Shown piece by piece: positions 33,576 to 40,443 of a stretch of 40,443 bases of DNA (within the stretch, counting starts at the first letter, position 1; each line of letters opens with the position of its first letter). The DNA is from a virus. Under the pieces are notes generated by a model. That model was not told the origin of the DNA, ran no database searches, and saw only the letters and a program-made list of their open reading frames with translations. The position numbers and the translations under genes are program-made. The stretch lies in the IMG/VR virus record IMGVR_UViG_3300031621_000011, positions 1 through 40,443 of that record; one strand, 5' to 3'.

Positions 33576-34350
33576 TGCACTCACATCCCTTCTTATGATC
33601 GTCTAATTCTTTCTTAAGCTCCTTAATGGCCTCGATAAGTAACGGTGCTAGTTTCTCATAGTGAACCGTCATATACTCAGGGTCGATAGGAGCCTCAGCT
33701 ATTATCTCAGGCATGATAGCTTGAACGTCCTGAGCAGAGACCCCTACCTCCACCTTATCTTCATAACCGTAATCTTGAGCTATCTCATTCGGTCTGAAGT
33801 AAAACCCATTGAGTGTCATAACCTTGGATAAGGCTCCGTCAATGGGTTGAATGTCGGTCTTAAGTCTCATGTCTGAATAGTAGGCTGTGACGTTACCTGT
33901 GGATCTAACTTCACCAAACTGAACTGTGGAGTTAGTCGCCACGGCTTGGCCTATAGATATTGTAGGGGTTGCACCTTCGGATCCGGAGCCTGATACGGTA
34001 ACACCAGTACCGGCAGTTATACCGGCTACATAGTTACCTGCTGTATGGGTACCCAAAGTCAGGCCTGATCCACTAAGGACTATGTTACCTGAGATCGCAA
34101 GGTTACCGGTTACACTGGCACCTGTAGTACTGGCAGCCACACGAGTGGCACCATTAGAATCTAACAGGGAAGTTGGGTCTTGGTTTAACTGGGTGTGGGT
34201 CGCAGTGACAGCACCGGTGATGTTAGGGAACGTAGCTTTAATGGTAGTCTTGATTAAACGAAGGTGATCGTCTGCCTGTGCGAGGGCATCAGTGGACGTT
34301 GGGTTAGTAGTCACTAAACCATTAATATAGGTTGCACTTTCTAAGGCCAT
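33559..34350 (-). CDS. Short tail fibre with S74 intramolecular chaperone
   Basis: A 263-residue protein: MALESATYINGLVTTNPTSTDALAQADDHLRLIKTTIKATFPN (typical fibre N-terminus), a beta-repeat middle, and a C-terminal S74 domain. The self-cleavage pair is in YYSDMRLKTDI (Ser and the Lys five residues on), followed by FYFRPNEIAQDYGYEDKVEVGVSAQDVQAIMPEI and the closing helix KLAPLLIEAIKELKKELDDH. It is the first gene of the virion block and the second S74 fibre in this genome. The start at 34350 has GAAGGA upstream; the frame is open further to 34488 but that part has the composition of a leader (Cys/Phe/Lys mix). Confidence 0.88.
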   Translation of the reverse strand: MALESATYINGLVTTNPTSTDALAQADDHLRLIKTTIKATFPNITGAVTATHTQLNQDPTSLLDSNGATRVAASTTGASVTGNLAISGNIVLSGSGLTLGTHTAGNYVAGITAGTGVTVSGSGSEGATPTISIGQAVATNSTVQFGEVRSTGNVTAYYSDMRLKTDIQPIDGALSKVMTLNGFYFRPNEIAQDYGYEDKVEVGVSAQDVQAIMPEIIAEAPIDPEYMTVHYEKLAPLLIEAIKELKKELDDHKKGCECNGYPV

Positions 34351-34678
34351 GGGATTTCCTTCTCTGCTTCTAAAGGTCGGACAACAATAACAACAACAAG
34401 AAGGCTTTAACGACTTTTTGAAATTGATTGTATTATTAAGGGTATGGGGGTCTAAAATCTGAGGTATGGTACCAAAATTGAACGACAATACATGCTAAGT
34501 ACTTGATAACTATAGATAACTTATGTCAAAGGACTATATATCTCTTGATGCTATAGTACCTATGTATCTTAAGACATTAGACATTAAGTGAAACTTATCC
34601 GTAAGGGGTATATTTAAGGTCGTTGAAAATAGGGAACTTACTCACTCAATCCCTATAGTTCTATCTCTAGTTAACCCA

Positions 34679-34696
34679 TGTATCACCATTGATACA
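34679..34696. repeat. Perfect 7-bp hairpin or operator-like palindrome
   Basis: TGTATCA, loop CCAT, TGATACA. No T-run follows on either strand, so it is more like a protein binding site than a terminator. It lies 30-50 bases downstream of the candidate late promoter, a place where a bound repressor would block it. Confidence 0.5.
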
Positions 34697-34722
34697 CACA
34701 TACATCACTCATTTACTCCTAG

Positions 34723-34747
34723 TCTCTCCTAAGGGTGGACATAAGTA
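34723..34747 (-). promoter_or_regulatory. Candidate late promoter for the virion block
   Basis: The minus strand reads TACTTATGTCCACCC followed by TTAGGAGAGA. This is the member of the four-site family closest to the T7 plan, with GGAGAGA where T7 starts GGGAGA. It is the only such site before the long series of structural genes from 34.35 to 8.0 kb. Confidence 0.72.
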
Positions 34748-34839
34748 CCCCTATAGTTAACTAAGGGATCAATTAGTGTCTAGTGACAGGACATTAGTGA
34801 CCCCTTGATAACCTATTACAATAGTATACATTAGTACTT

Positions 34840-34908
34840 GTGAACTGTTAGAGATAGCCTGTGTTAGCCTTGATGCTACAACCTATAGTTGGCATTCTGA
34901 CAGTTCAC
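34840..34908. repeat. Inverted repeat after the DUF1289 gene
   Basis: GTGAACTGT and ACAGTTCAC, 51 bases apart. It starts nine bases beyond the DUF1289 stop codon and could close a long hairpin at the end of the replication transcript. The wide loop makes a classic terminator unlikely. Confidence 0.4.
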
Positions 34909-34916
34909 ACCTTTAC

Positions 34917-35102
34917 TCATGTATCCAATAGCCTAGCCTCATGTGCCATACGTCTCTTAGGTATGACACATTGCATGTAGGCTATCTGTTCCTGTTCACT
35001 CATGGATGACCACTGCTTTATCTCATGCATAGTCCTGTGACATCCACTGCACATACCTATGTCAGTGTCTATCTTACATACATGAAGACAAGGTGTAGCC
35101 AT
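34917..35102 (-). CDS. DUF1289 family cysteine-rich small protein
   Basis: A 61-residue protein with CLHVCKIDTDIGMCSGCHRTMHEIKQWSSMSEQE: C-x3-C-x8-C-x2-C followed by the R-T--EI--WSSMS-QE run that defines DUF1289. The family is found in proteobacteria and their phages and probably binds zinc or an iron-sulphur centre; its role is not known. The start overlaps the RNR stop (TAATG). Being coupled to the reductase suggests a part in nucleotide metabolism or redox supply, but that is inference. Confidence 0.86.
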   Translation of the reverse strand: MATPCLHVCKIDTDIGMCSGCHRTMHEIKQWSSMSEQEQIAYMQCVIPKRRMAHEARLLDT

Positions 35103-37024
35103 TAGACTATCTCACAGGATGTTCCGGTACAGGCTAGTTCCTGAGATCCGATAGTGTTATCCTGTTCCTCATAGTCTTTAAGCTTAGACCAGTCCACTGA
35201 TGTAGGCATAGCCTGAGCCATGAGATCGTACTCAGACTGATCGCAGTCTTGGTAAGGAGCTTGAGCATAGCTGTGATCATCGAATGGTAAGAACGACACA
35301 CCACTCATCCAGTCGAAGTTCTTATAGACCCAAGCACCAACCTCCAACCACTCACTCTCTTTAACTGAGATAGTTACTGAAGGCTTATGTTCACACCAGT
35401 ACTTCTGATATGTGAGCCATAACTCTAGCTGTTCTATGGCTGTCTTATCTGTCCTGAAGACTGCATCCTTAGGTGCCTCCATTGGAAAGCTAAAGATTGT
35501 AGTGTTGTCAGGGTTCATCACATCGTCTTCAGCAGGGAATCCGAGGTCAACCATAAGCTTAGTCATTGGGTCTTTCTTATCACCTCGTACTGTTCTGATG
35601 TAGTAGGGGTTGTGTCGTGCATGAATGCCTGAGGCTGCATCGACTAACTGACTGACAGTGCCTGATGGTTTAACACATGTGATAGCAACAGACTGAGGTA
35701 TACCTAGTTCTTTAGCATACTCTTCATTAGTCTTAACTGCCTCATCCTTCAGCTCCTGAAGTAAGACATTGAGATTGATGTCTGATCCGTTAGTCAATGG
35801 GTTATCCATGATACCGGTTAACGACACACCGAGTAGTCGTTCCTCTGCACAGTTCTTCTTCCACTCACTGGAGACATACCTGAAGTTAGTCAGGGTTGAC
35901 TGTATTGTACCTATGATGGTTGCCAGTCTTACCTTCTCAAGGAGTGTCTCTTTAGTATCTGTTGGACGTACAACTACCTCAGATAAGTTACAGAACTCAC
36001 GGTCTCTTAATATGATCTCTGAGCATGGGTTAGTACCAAACTCATAGCCTTCGACATTCCTACGACCTGAGGCATCAGCCATGTTATTAGCTGACTGTCT
36101 GTTGAAGATACCACGTTCACCTGACTTAGATTCATATAGAGACTTCCACTCATCCATAAATATTCCTATGTCAGGTGTTTCAGTGTAGACTGCTGAGTTA
36201 TTAGCTAAGGCTCTTTGCTTATTAGCATTCCACCATTCACCTGACTTGGCATGTCTCATCCTGTCATCTGATAGGTTAGATAGGCTAATTAAAGCTGACC
36301 TTCTGACACCACCAACAACCACCACCTCGGCTATCTTACACACAATGTCATGACACTCGACTGAGTTTAGCTTACGACCTGCAGCATTCTTGATAACCTG
36401 TACGGTAAAGTTAAACAGGTTCTCAAGTGGAATAGCTCCTGAGGCTCGACCACCAAATGTCTTCAATGGTGAACCGGCAGGTCTAACTAAGCTTGTATCC
36501 CACTCAGGTATTTGACCTATGTATAACAATCCGATTAGCTCCTTGTAGGCCTTTGCCCATCCAAGTTTACTATCCTTAACTGTAATGACTGTATCACTGT
36601 TGTAGAAGGCCTCAGCAATCACTGGTAGCTTGTTTACATTCTGTCTTTCGACACTGAATCCGACACCAGTACCATTCATTAATACATATAGTATTTCATC
36701 GAATGCACCCAGTCTGTTTACTGATACATAGCTGCAGTTATAACCTGCTATGTTTTCTTTCTTCAGTGCCTCACCGGCTGTCATGAGACACCTCATTGAA
36801 GGCATAACCCTCAGTTCTAATACGGCCTCACGGAGCTTATGTGCAATTACAGGAGGAAGGGGATAATTACACTGCTCCATGAGGTGTTCTTCAAAGAAGT
36901 TAAAGTATCGATCTACAGTCTCACCCCAGTTCTCACGTCTTCCTTCTTCAGGTAGCCACCGTGAGTATCGTGATAGATGTATAAACTGCTGATATAATGA
37001 TGGTAAATAGTTATCTAATTGCAT
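35102..37024 (-). CDS. nrdJ: Class II (adenosylcobalamin-dependent) ribonucleotide reductase
   Basis: A 640-residue monomeric reductase that makes deoxynucleotides from ribonucleotides. Cys97 (GYNCSYVSVN) and Cys345 (EFCNLSE) form the reducible pair; Cys334 in NPCSE with Asn332 and Glu336 is the radical-bearing active site; the 11-residue spacing between Cys334 and Cys345 equals that of the Lactobacillus enzyme. Cys632 and Cys637 (ACTGTSC) at the tail pass electrons in. There is no small subunit gene, as expected for class II. It depends on host vitamin B12. The gene overlaps the upstream DUF3310 gene by 14 bases. Confidence 0.95.
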   Translation of the reverse strand: MQLDNYLPSLYQQFIHLSRYSRWLPEEGRRENWGETVDRYFNFFEEHLMEQCNYPLPPVIAHKLREAVLELRVMPSMRCLMTAGEALKKENIAGYNCSYVSVNRLGAFDEILYVLMNGTGVGFSVERQNVNKLPVIAEAFYNSDTVITVKDSKLGWAKAYKELIGLLYIGQIPEWDTSLVRPAGSPLKTFGGRASGAIPLENLFNFTVQVIKNAAGRKLNSVECHDIVCKIAEVVVVGGVRRSALISLSNLSDDRMRHAKSGEWWNANKQRALANNSAVYTETPDIGIFMDEWKSLYESKSGERGIFNRQSANNMADASGRRNVEGYEFGTNPCSEIILRDREFCNLSEVVVRPTDTKETLLEKVRLATIIGTIQSTLTNFRYVSSEWKKNCAEERLLGVSLTGIMDNPLTNGSDINLNVLLQELKDEAVKTNEEYAKELGIPQSVAITCVKPSGTVSQLVDAASGIHARHNPYYIRTVRGDKKDPMTKLMVDLGFPAEDDVMNPDNTTIFSFPMEAPKDAVFRTDKTAIEQLELWLTYQKYWCEHKPSVTISVKESEWLEVGAWVYKNFDWMSGVSFLPFDDHSYAQAPYQDCDQSEYDLMAQAMPTSVDWSKLKDYEEQDNTIGSQELACTGTSCEIV

Positions 37025-37295
37025 TTGGTTCTTTTCCTTCTAATTGATTAATCCTCATTTCGCAGTATCTGACTGCCTTCTGAAGATCTGTTATTTCTGA
37101 TTGAATTTCGTCTTGATTGTCGTAGGTCTTTAGACCTGCTCTCATGACGTATTTGATGATGTTACCCTTCCAAAAGGACAGGCCGTTCTTCATGATGAAG
37201 GACACTGGCTCTATCTTGAAGACCTCGTAATGAGGTGGTTTGGTAATGATCTTTTCCTGTTTAGCCATAGCTTTCATGAACTCCATATGTCTCAT
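37011..37295 (-). CDS. DUF3310 family protein
   Basis: A 94-residue protein: ITKPPHYEVFKIEPVSFI, then LSFWKGNIIKYVMRAGLK, then ITDLQKAVRYCEMRI. The 'P-HY----IEP', 'F--GN--KYV-R---K' and 'D--KA--Y' pattern is the phage DUF3310 family (sometimes called nucleotide kinase-like, without proof). The start at 37295 overlaps the stop of the 43-residue gene before it (ATGA); ATGs at 37286, 37277 and 37268 are alternatives, with GGAG three bases before 37277. It precedes the reductase, so a tie to nucleotide metabolism is likely. Confidence 0.83.
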   Translation of the reverse strand: MRHMEFMKAMAKQEKIITKPPHYEVFKIEPVSFIMKNGLSFWKGNIIKYVMRAGLKTYDNQDEIQSEITDLQKAVRYCEMRINQLEGKEPNAIR

Positions 37296-37423
37296 AGCCG
37301 TCTCTTGCCATCACGTTGCTGTTTGCGATGAAGTCTCCGGCAGTATTTGTTGTAAAAGTAGGTTGATATTCTGTTGAAGAACTTGAATACAATGAGGTAG
37401 ATATTGAGAATTAAGGTGTCCAT
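37292..37423 (-). CDS. Very small membrane protein with basic tail (43 residues)
   Basis: Translates as MDTLILNIYLIVFKFFNRIS followed by an aromatic and then arginine/lysine-rich part ending KQQRDGKRRL. A hydrophobic N-terminal span plus a highly basic cytoplasmic-type tail. GGAGG stands seven bases before the ATG, as good a ribosome binding site as any here. It starts within the last 13 bases of the exonuclease gene and its stop overlaps the next start. Shape suggests anchoring to the inner membrane with a nucleic acid- or lipid-binding tail; function unknown. Confidence 0.68.
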   Translation of the reverse strand: MDTLILNIYLIVFKFFNRISTYFYNKYCRRLHRKQQRDGKRRL

Positions 37424-38121
37424 AGTTTGACCTCCTCTTTCTCATGATCCCAGTCTTGTCTCCTTAAGATCCTAGCTAGTCTAGCCTGAGTTAAAGCCTC
37501 TTCTTTAGTGTAACCTGCCTTAACATATGCATCCTCAACAGCACCCCAGTGAGGCCTAGATCCTAAGATGGCCTGAGCCTTCTTTTCACCAACACCTGAC
37601 AGTCCTTTATATCCGTCAGTTGAATCACCTGTTAGAGCCTGAGTTAAGAAGTTCTTGTCGGCCTCTTGTTGACTGACGTTTAGAAACTCATTCGACATAG
37701 GACGATATATCTTCGTGGGTATTGTCTTCATATCCTTGTCGTCACTAATAATAATAGTTGTCGAAGTAGACTTGATACCCATGACATCGTCAGCCTCTAG
37801 CTTAGGCATGGTGACTGTCTTGTAAGTCTTTTTGCACCAGTCCATCATGTAGGCATAGCCAACCGGCTTACGGATCTTTTTACGAGCTGCTTTATAATCA
37901 GGGTGTAATGACTTTCTAAAGTTCTCCTTGTCAGAAAAACATAGGATAAACCAGTCTACACCACAGTCCTCAGCATATCGTTTCATAAGCTTATCAAAGC
38001 TCTTTTTAGCAGATCCTATGTCTGACGTTAACGACCATACATCGTCACCCCAGTCAGTCTCATCCTCAGTAGCTGCCAAGGTTCTATACAGATATAAATC
38101 TGCATCAATCAGTGCCATCAT
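37411..38121 (-). CDS. T7 gp6-like 5'-3' exonuclease (FEN family)
   Basis: A 236-residue nuclease that removes RNA primers and degrades host DNA. MALIDADLYLYR at the N-terminus has the first metal-binding Asp; FILCFSDKENFRKSLHPDYKAARKK is the helical arch signature; PKLEADDVMGI and IIISDDKDMKTIP carry the central Asp/Glu cluster; GDSTDGYKGLSGVGEKKAQAIL is the helix-hairpin-helix. The start is set at ATG 38121 (MMALID), ten bases after GAGGAG; ATG 38130 is too close to that site. It overlaps the end of the preceding gene slightly. Strong assignment. Confidence 0.93.
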   Translation of the reverse strand: MMALIDADLYLYRTLAATEDETDWGDDVWSLTSDIGSAKKSFDKLMKRYAEDCGVDWFILCFSDKENFRKSLHPDYKAARKKIRKPVGYAYMMDWCKKTYKTVTMPKLEADDVMGIKSTSTTIIISDDKDMKTIPTKIYRPMSNEFLNVSQQEADKNFLTQALTGDSTDGYKGLSGVGEKKAQAILGSRPHWGAVEDAYVKAGYTKEEALTQARLARILRRQDWDHEKEEVKLWTP

Positions 38122-38473
38122 AATATTCATTCTCCTCTAAGTAATCCAAGCCTTCATCCGTGGCTAACCAGTGTCTGCCCCAACTAATGCTGTCTATTTT
38201 CATTGTGATTAATCCTTCACTGGCACATATTCCAACCAGTTCAGGGTAAGTCCTTGCTATCTTGCCTCTTGTCGTGAAAGGCAGTGTCCAAGCACTCCAT
38301 ATAATAAAACAGAGGCCACTTACGGCCTCTGCTGTCTTCTTATCTAGTTCTCTCTCGGCTTTAGTGAGTTTCTGCCCAGTTACTTCCGATTGTGTATTCA
38401 GATGCAATAGGGATTTTGAACTTGAAGTAGTCACCTGCTTCTTTCGCCATTCTTCCAGTGATATCACCGACAT
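38105..38473 (-). CDS. Hypothetical protein overlapping the end of the DNA polymerase gene
   Basis: A 122-residue protein starting MSVISLEEWRKKQ, a common start in phage proteins, with a helical KLTKAERELDKKTAEAVSGL part and a C-terminal domain FIIWSAWTLPFTTRGKIARTYPELVGICASEGLITMKID, which looks like a small helical fold ending with WLATDEGLDYLEENEYYD. 'R-YPELVGICASEGLIT ... WG--WLAT-EGL--LE' suggests a winged-helix-like module. It overlaps the polymerase C-terminus by 113 bases, which is unusual here, but AAAGGA stands ten bases upstream. No family named. Confidence 0.66.
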   Translation of the reverse strand: MSVISLEEWRKKQVTTSSSKSLLHLNTQSEVTGQKLTKAERELDKKTAEAVSGLCFIIWSAWTLPFTTRGKIARTYPELVGICASEGLITMKIDSISWGRHWLATDEGLDYLEENEYYDGTD

Positions 38474-40112
38474 CGTCTTCTATTCCTTTCTTGCATTTGA
38501 TTTGAACTTCATCATGAACCCAAGCTATAATCTTGGCATCGAGGCCTTGTTTCCTGAGTTCTTGATCTATGAGGATGACCCACTTCTTACTAATGGTGGA
38601 TCCGGTGTTTTGAAGTAACGTGTTTAGAGCTGCATGAGCTGAACGGATCTTTACTTGTTCACCTGTCAGTCCAATTAAGTAACCACGTTCTGCAGCATCT
38701 TGTACCTGTCTTTTAAGCTGAGTGAACGAAGGCATAGCTTTAAAGAACTTCTCTTTAGTTGCCTTACCTTCCTTAGCTCCTTTACCTAAGACCTGACCAA
38801 CTTTAAGGTCACCTCCACCATATAATAAAGTGTAGATAAACTTCTTGGCTTGGTCTCTTGTATCAAGTCCTGCAGCCTTTTGATTTGTAGTGTGGATGTC
38901 ACCGTTCAGGATCTCCTGAGCATAGTCACCTTTGTCAGTGTATGCTAAGAAGTGAGCTAAACACCTTAGCTCAAGTCCTGACAGGTCTGACCCTACAAGT
39001 GAGTAATCAGCAGGTACTGTAAATAACTCACGGCACTCTTTACCAAACTCAGAGCCAACACTTGGAACCTGAGCTAAGTTAGGGTACCTGTGAGCTGCTC
39101 TCAATGTCACAGTACCTGCTGAAATTATGTTGTGACGAATAAGACCACCATCACATAGTTTTAACCATGCTTGGGATCCCTCAGCTAGTTGGCCTATACG
39201 TTTTTGGAGGAGGAACATATAGGCCAACTTTTTGGCCTCAGGGAAAGGGAGGTTGGCCAAAATACTTTCGTCAATCTGAGCTTCACCGGAAGGAGTAAAC
39301 TTCTTCGGTTTCCACTTATACTTTTGCTGTAAGCAGAACTGTATATGTCGTCTGCTATTTGGGTTGAAGTCGATAACCTTTACTTTCGTAAATGGTTCCC
39401 CTTTGGTATACCCCAGTTTCTTGTTGTTGACCTTTGGGATAAACTCAGTATGAATCTCCCAAGGCTCAAACAATGTCTGAAGTTCGACTTCAAGATCAGC
39501 TCTCTTTTGAGCCAGTTTAGAATAAAGATCACCTGCCTTTCGTTCGTTGAATGTCCATCCTTCAGCTCCTATTCTATTGCAAACTTCAGCTATCTGATGT
39601 TCAAAGGTTATGCTCTCCTGTGACCACTTCTCCGGAGCTAGATGCTTCCAAAGTGAGTGGGTGACTTCTACGTCCTGTAAACAATAACTCTGCATTTCTT
39701 CTGACCACCTAGACCAGTCAGTAGTTTCTCCATAGTCTCCCTTCAGAATGCCAAGACGAATACCCCAAGCCTTTAGGCCATGAGATCCGTTTAACTTCCG
39801 AGGGAGAACCATAGAGGAGAAATCTGTGTTGGTTTGGTCAGCTTTAATAACCCTGCTTAAGACAAGTGTGTCTAATACCTTGGCCTCAGTTTCAAATGAA
39901 GGATGAACCTTTTGAATAGCAGGTATATCAAAGTTAATAATGTTATGACCAATGATGGTGTCTGCTTTGTACAACATGTCCAATCCCTGCTCTACGTCAG
40001 CAGGTGGAAAGCTAAAGACTTCATTAGTGTCGATGTCTTTAAGTACAATACAGTGAATTTGAGTTAGTGTGTCTAGAAGTCCGTCAGTCTCGATATCAAA
40101 GACTAACCTCAT
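38361..40112 (-). CDS. T7 gp5-like family A DNA polymerase with 3'-5' exonuclease
   Basis: A 583-residue replicative polymerase (T7 gp5: 704). Exonuclease motifs: FDIETDG (Asp6, Glu8), IIGHNIINFDIPAI, and YCLQDVEVTH. Polymerase motifs: A at SDLSGLELRCLAHF, B at DTRDQAKKFIYTLLYGGG, C at VHDEV. The C-terminus GSNWAETH matches T7 GPNWAICH. The stretch between the exonuclease-thumb helices and FNPNSRRHIQF is about 40 residues shorter than the T7 thioredoxin-binding loop, so processivity by host thioredoxin is doubtful. It overlaps mazG by four bases at its start. Confidence 0.96.
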   Translation of the reverse strand: MRLVFDIETDGLLDTLTQIHCIVLKDIDTNEVFSFPPADVEQGLDMLYKADTIIGHNIINFDIPAIQKVHPSFETEAKVLDTLVLSRVIKADQTNTDFSSMVLPRKLNGSHGLKAWGIRLGILKGDYGETTDWSRWSEEMQSYCLQDVEVTHSLWKHLAPEKWSQESITFEHQIAEVCNRIGAEGWTFNERKAGDLYSKLAQKRADLEVELQTLFEPWEIHTEFIPKVNNKKLGYTKGEPFTKVKVIDFNPNSRRHIQFCLQQKYKWKPKKFTPSGEAQIDESILANLPFPEAKKLAYMFLLQKRIGQLAEGSQAWLKLCDGGLIRHNIISAGTVTLRAAHRYPNLAQVPSVGSEFGKECRELFTVPADYSLVGSDLSGLELRCLAHFLAYTDKGDYAQEILNGDIHTTNQKAAGLDTRDQAKKFIYTLLYGGGDLKVGQVLGKGAKEGKATKEKFFKAMPSFTQLKRQVQDAAERGYLIGLTGEQVKIRSAHAALNTLLQNTGSTISKKWVILIDQELRKQGLDAKIIAWVHDEVQIKCKKGIEDDVGDITGRMAKEAGDYFKFKIPIASEYTIGSNWAETH

Positions 40113-40443
40113 CTATTATCACCTGATCCTTTTAACTTGGATCTGTTTCTTCTAGAGATGAGTTTATCTAAATTACCCTCAGCTATCTCTGACAGGTCGA
40201 AATCTAGAATGTCAGCAATTATTGCGATGTACCAAAGACAGTCACCAAGTTCTTTTGATACCTCTAATTTAGTTTCAGCAGATAAAGACCTTAAAGGAAT
40301 GTTAGTGTCTCTCATGATCTTCTTGATCTTATCAGCAACTTCACCACTTTCAGATACTAACCCAAGTACAGGGTAAATCACGTTGTTGTCGTCACTGAGG
40401 TTCTCTTTAAATATGGCAAACTTCTTTGCCTGATTCTGATAGA
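40109..40443 (-). CDS. mazG: MazG-type nucleotide pyrophosphohydrolase, 5' end off the window
   Basis: The frame enters from the right window edge at YQNQAKKFAIF and runs through IYPVLGLVSESGEVADKIKKIMR and VSKELGDCLWYIAIIADIL, the MazG signatures with the four metal-binding acidic residues (ESGE and ELGD). It hydrolyses NTPs or dNTPs to monophosphates; in phages it may lower ppGpp or clear odd nucleotides. A GTG at 40381 exists but would remove the conserved N-terminal helix, so the true start lies beyond the edge. The sequence at 21-1 of the window supplies a fitting start if the genome is circular. The stop overlaps the DNA polymerase start. Confidence 0.92.
   Translation of the reverse strand, partial: YQNQAKKFAIFKENLSDDNNVIYPVLGLVSESGEVADKIKKIMRDTNIPLRSLSAETKLEVSKELGDCLWYIAIIADILDFDLSEIAEGNLDKLISRRNRSKLKGSGDNR

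Larger units (their letters stand above)
34351..34916 (-). other. Long non-coding region before the virion block
   Basis: About 566 bases without a convincing gene. It holds one candidate phage promoter (34723-34747), three copies of CCTATAGTT (34652-34660, 34750-34758, 34882-34890), a 7-bp hairpin TGTATCA-CCAT-TGATACA at 34679-34696, and a 9-bp inverted repeat GTGAACTGT/ACAGTTCAC at 34840-34848 and 34900-34908 just after the DUF1289 stop. It separates metabolism and replication from structure genes, so late control most likely sits here. An untranslated RNA is possible but not supported. Confidence 0.7.

Noticed and set aside
34351-34488. Upstream extension of the short fibre gene
   Set aside because: Open frame but with a run of Cys and no fibre-like pattern; the conserved fibre start MALES with its binding site is at 34350.

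Overview
The window looks like the whole genome of a temperate, T7-like podovirus of a marine bacterium, opened at an arbitrary point. Every recognisable protein gene lies on the minus strand, so the map reads from high to low coordinates. From about 8 kb down to 1 come integrase, two small DNA-binding proteins, single-subunit phage RNA polymerase, ssDNA-binding protein, endonuclease I and primase-helicase. At the right end come MazG, DNA polymerase, 5'-3' exonuclease and ribonucleotide reductase. In T7 these blocks are continuous, and the mazG gene is indeed split between the two window ends: its ATG and first seven codons are at bases 21-1, the rest enters at base 40443. The two halves are out of frame by one base (3n+1 bases missing).

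From 34.35 kb leftward comes the virion block: a short fibre with an S74 self-cleaving chaperone, a candidate tail nozzle protein, small proteins, three ejection-type proteins (one with a lytic transglycosylase, one of 1709 residues with an HExxH site), small and large terminase, a P22-type portal, scaffold, an SU10/DUF5309-type major capsid protein, a tail adaptor and two long fibre genes. The lysis genes (GH24 endolysin, 3TM holin and small membrane proteins) end at 8.0 kb. Replication is thus T7-like, but the head and ejection genes are not in T7 order and resemble P22/SU10-type phages.

The 7.73-8.0 kb gap holds, in the direction of transcription, a factor-independent terminator, a candidate phage promoter and a 52-base copy of the 5' part of a tRNA-Phe gene (the likely attP core). 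The integrase operon follows. Four promoter-like sites sharing TGTCCACCC stand before the integrase operon, the RNA polymerase gene, the ssb-endonuclease-primase genes and the virion block, suggesting one phage RNA polymerase promoter per module. A long hairpin follows the capsid gene, where T7 has its late terminator.

The tRNA-Phe sequence looks alphaproteobacterial, and the cobalamin-dependent reductase, DUF3310, DUF1289, small basic head protein and MAITWK-type protein are all common in marine phages. A SAR11-, SAR116- or roseobacter-like host is therefore likely, but this is inference. Several very short genes with good start signals or coupled stop/start overlaps (32, 42, 43 and 46 residues) are annotated.
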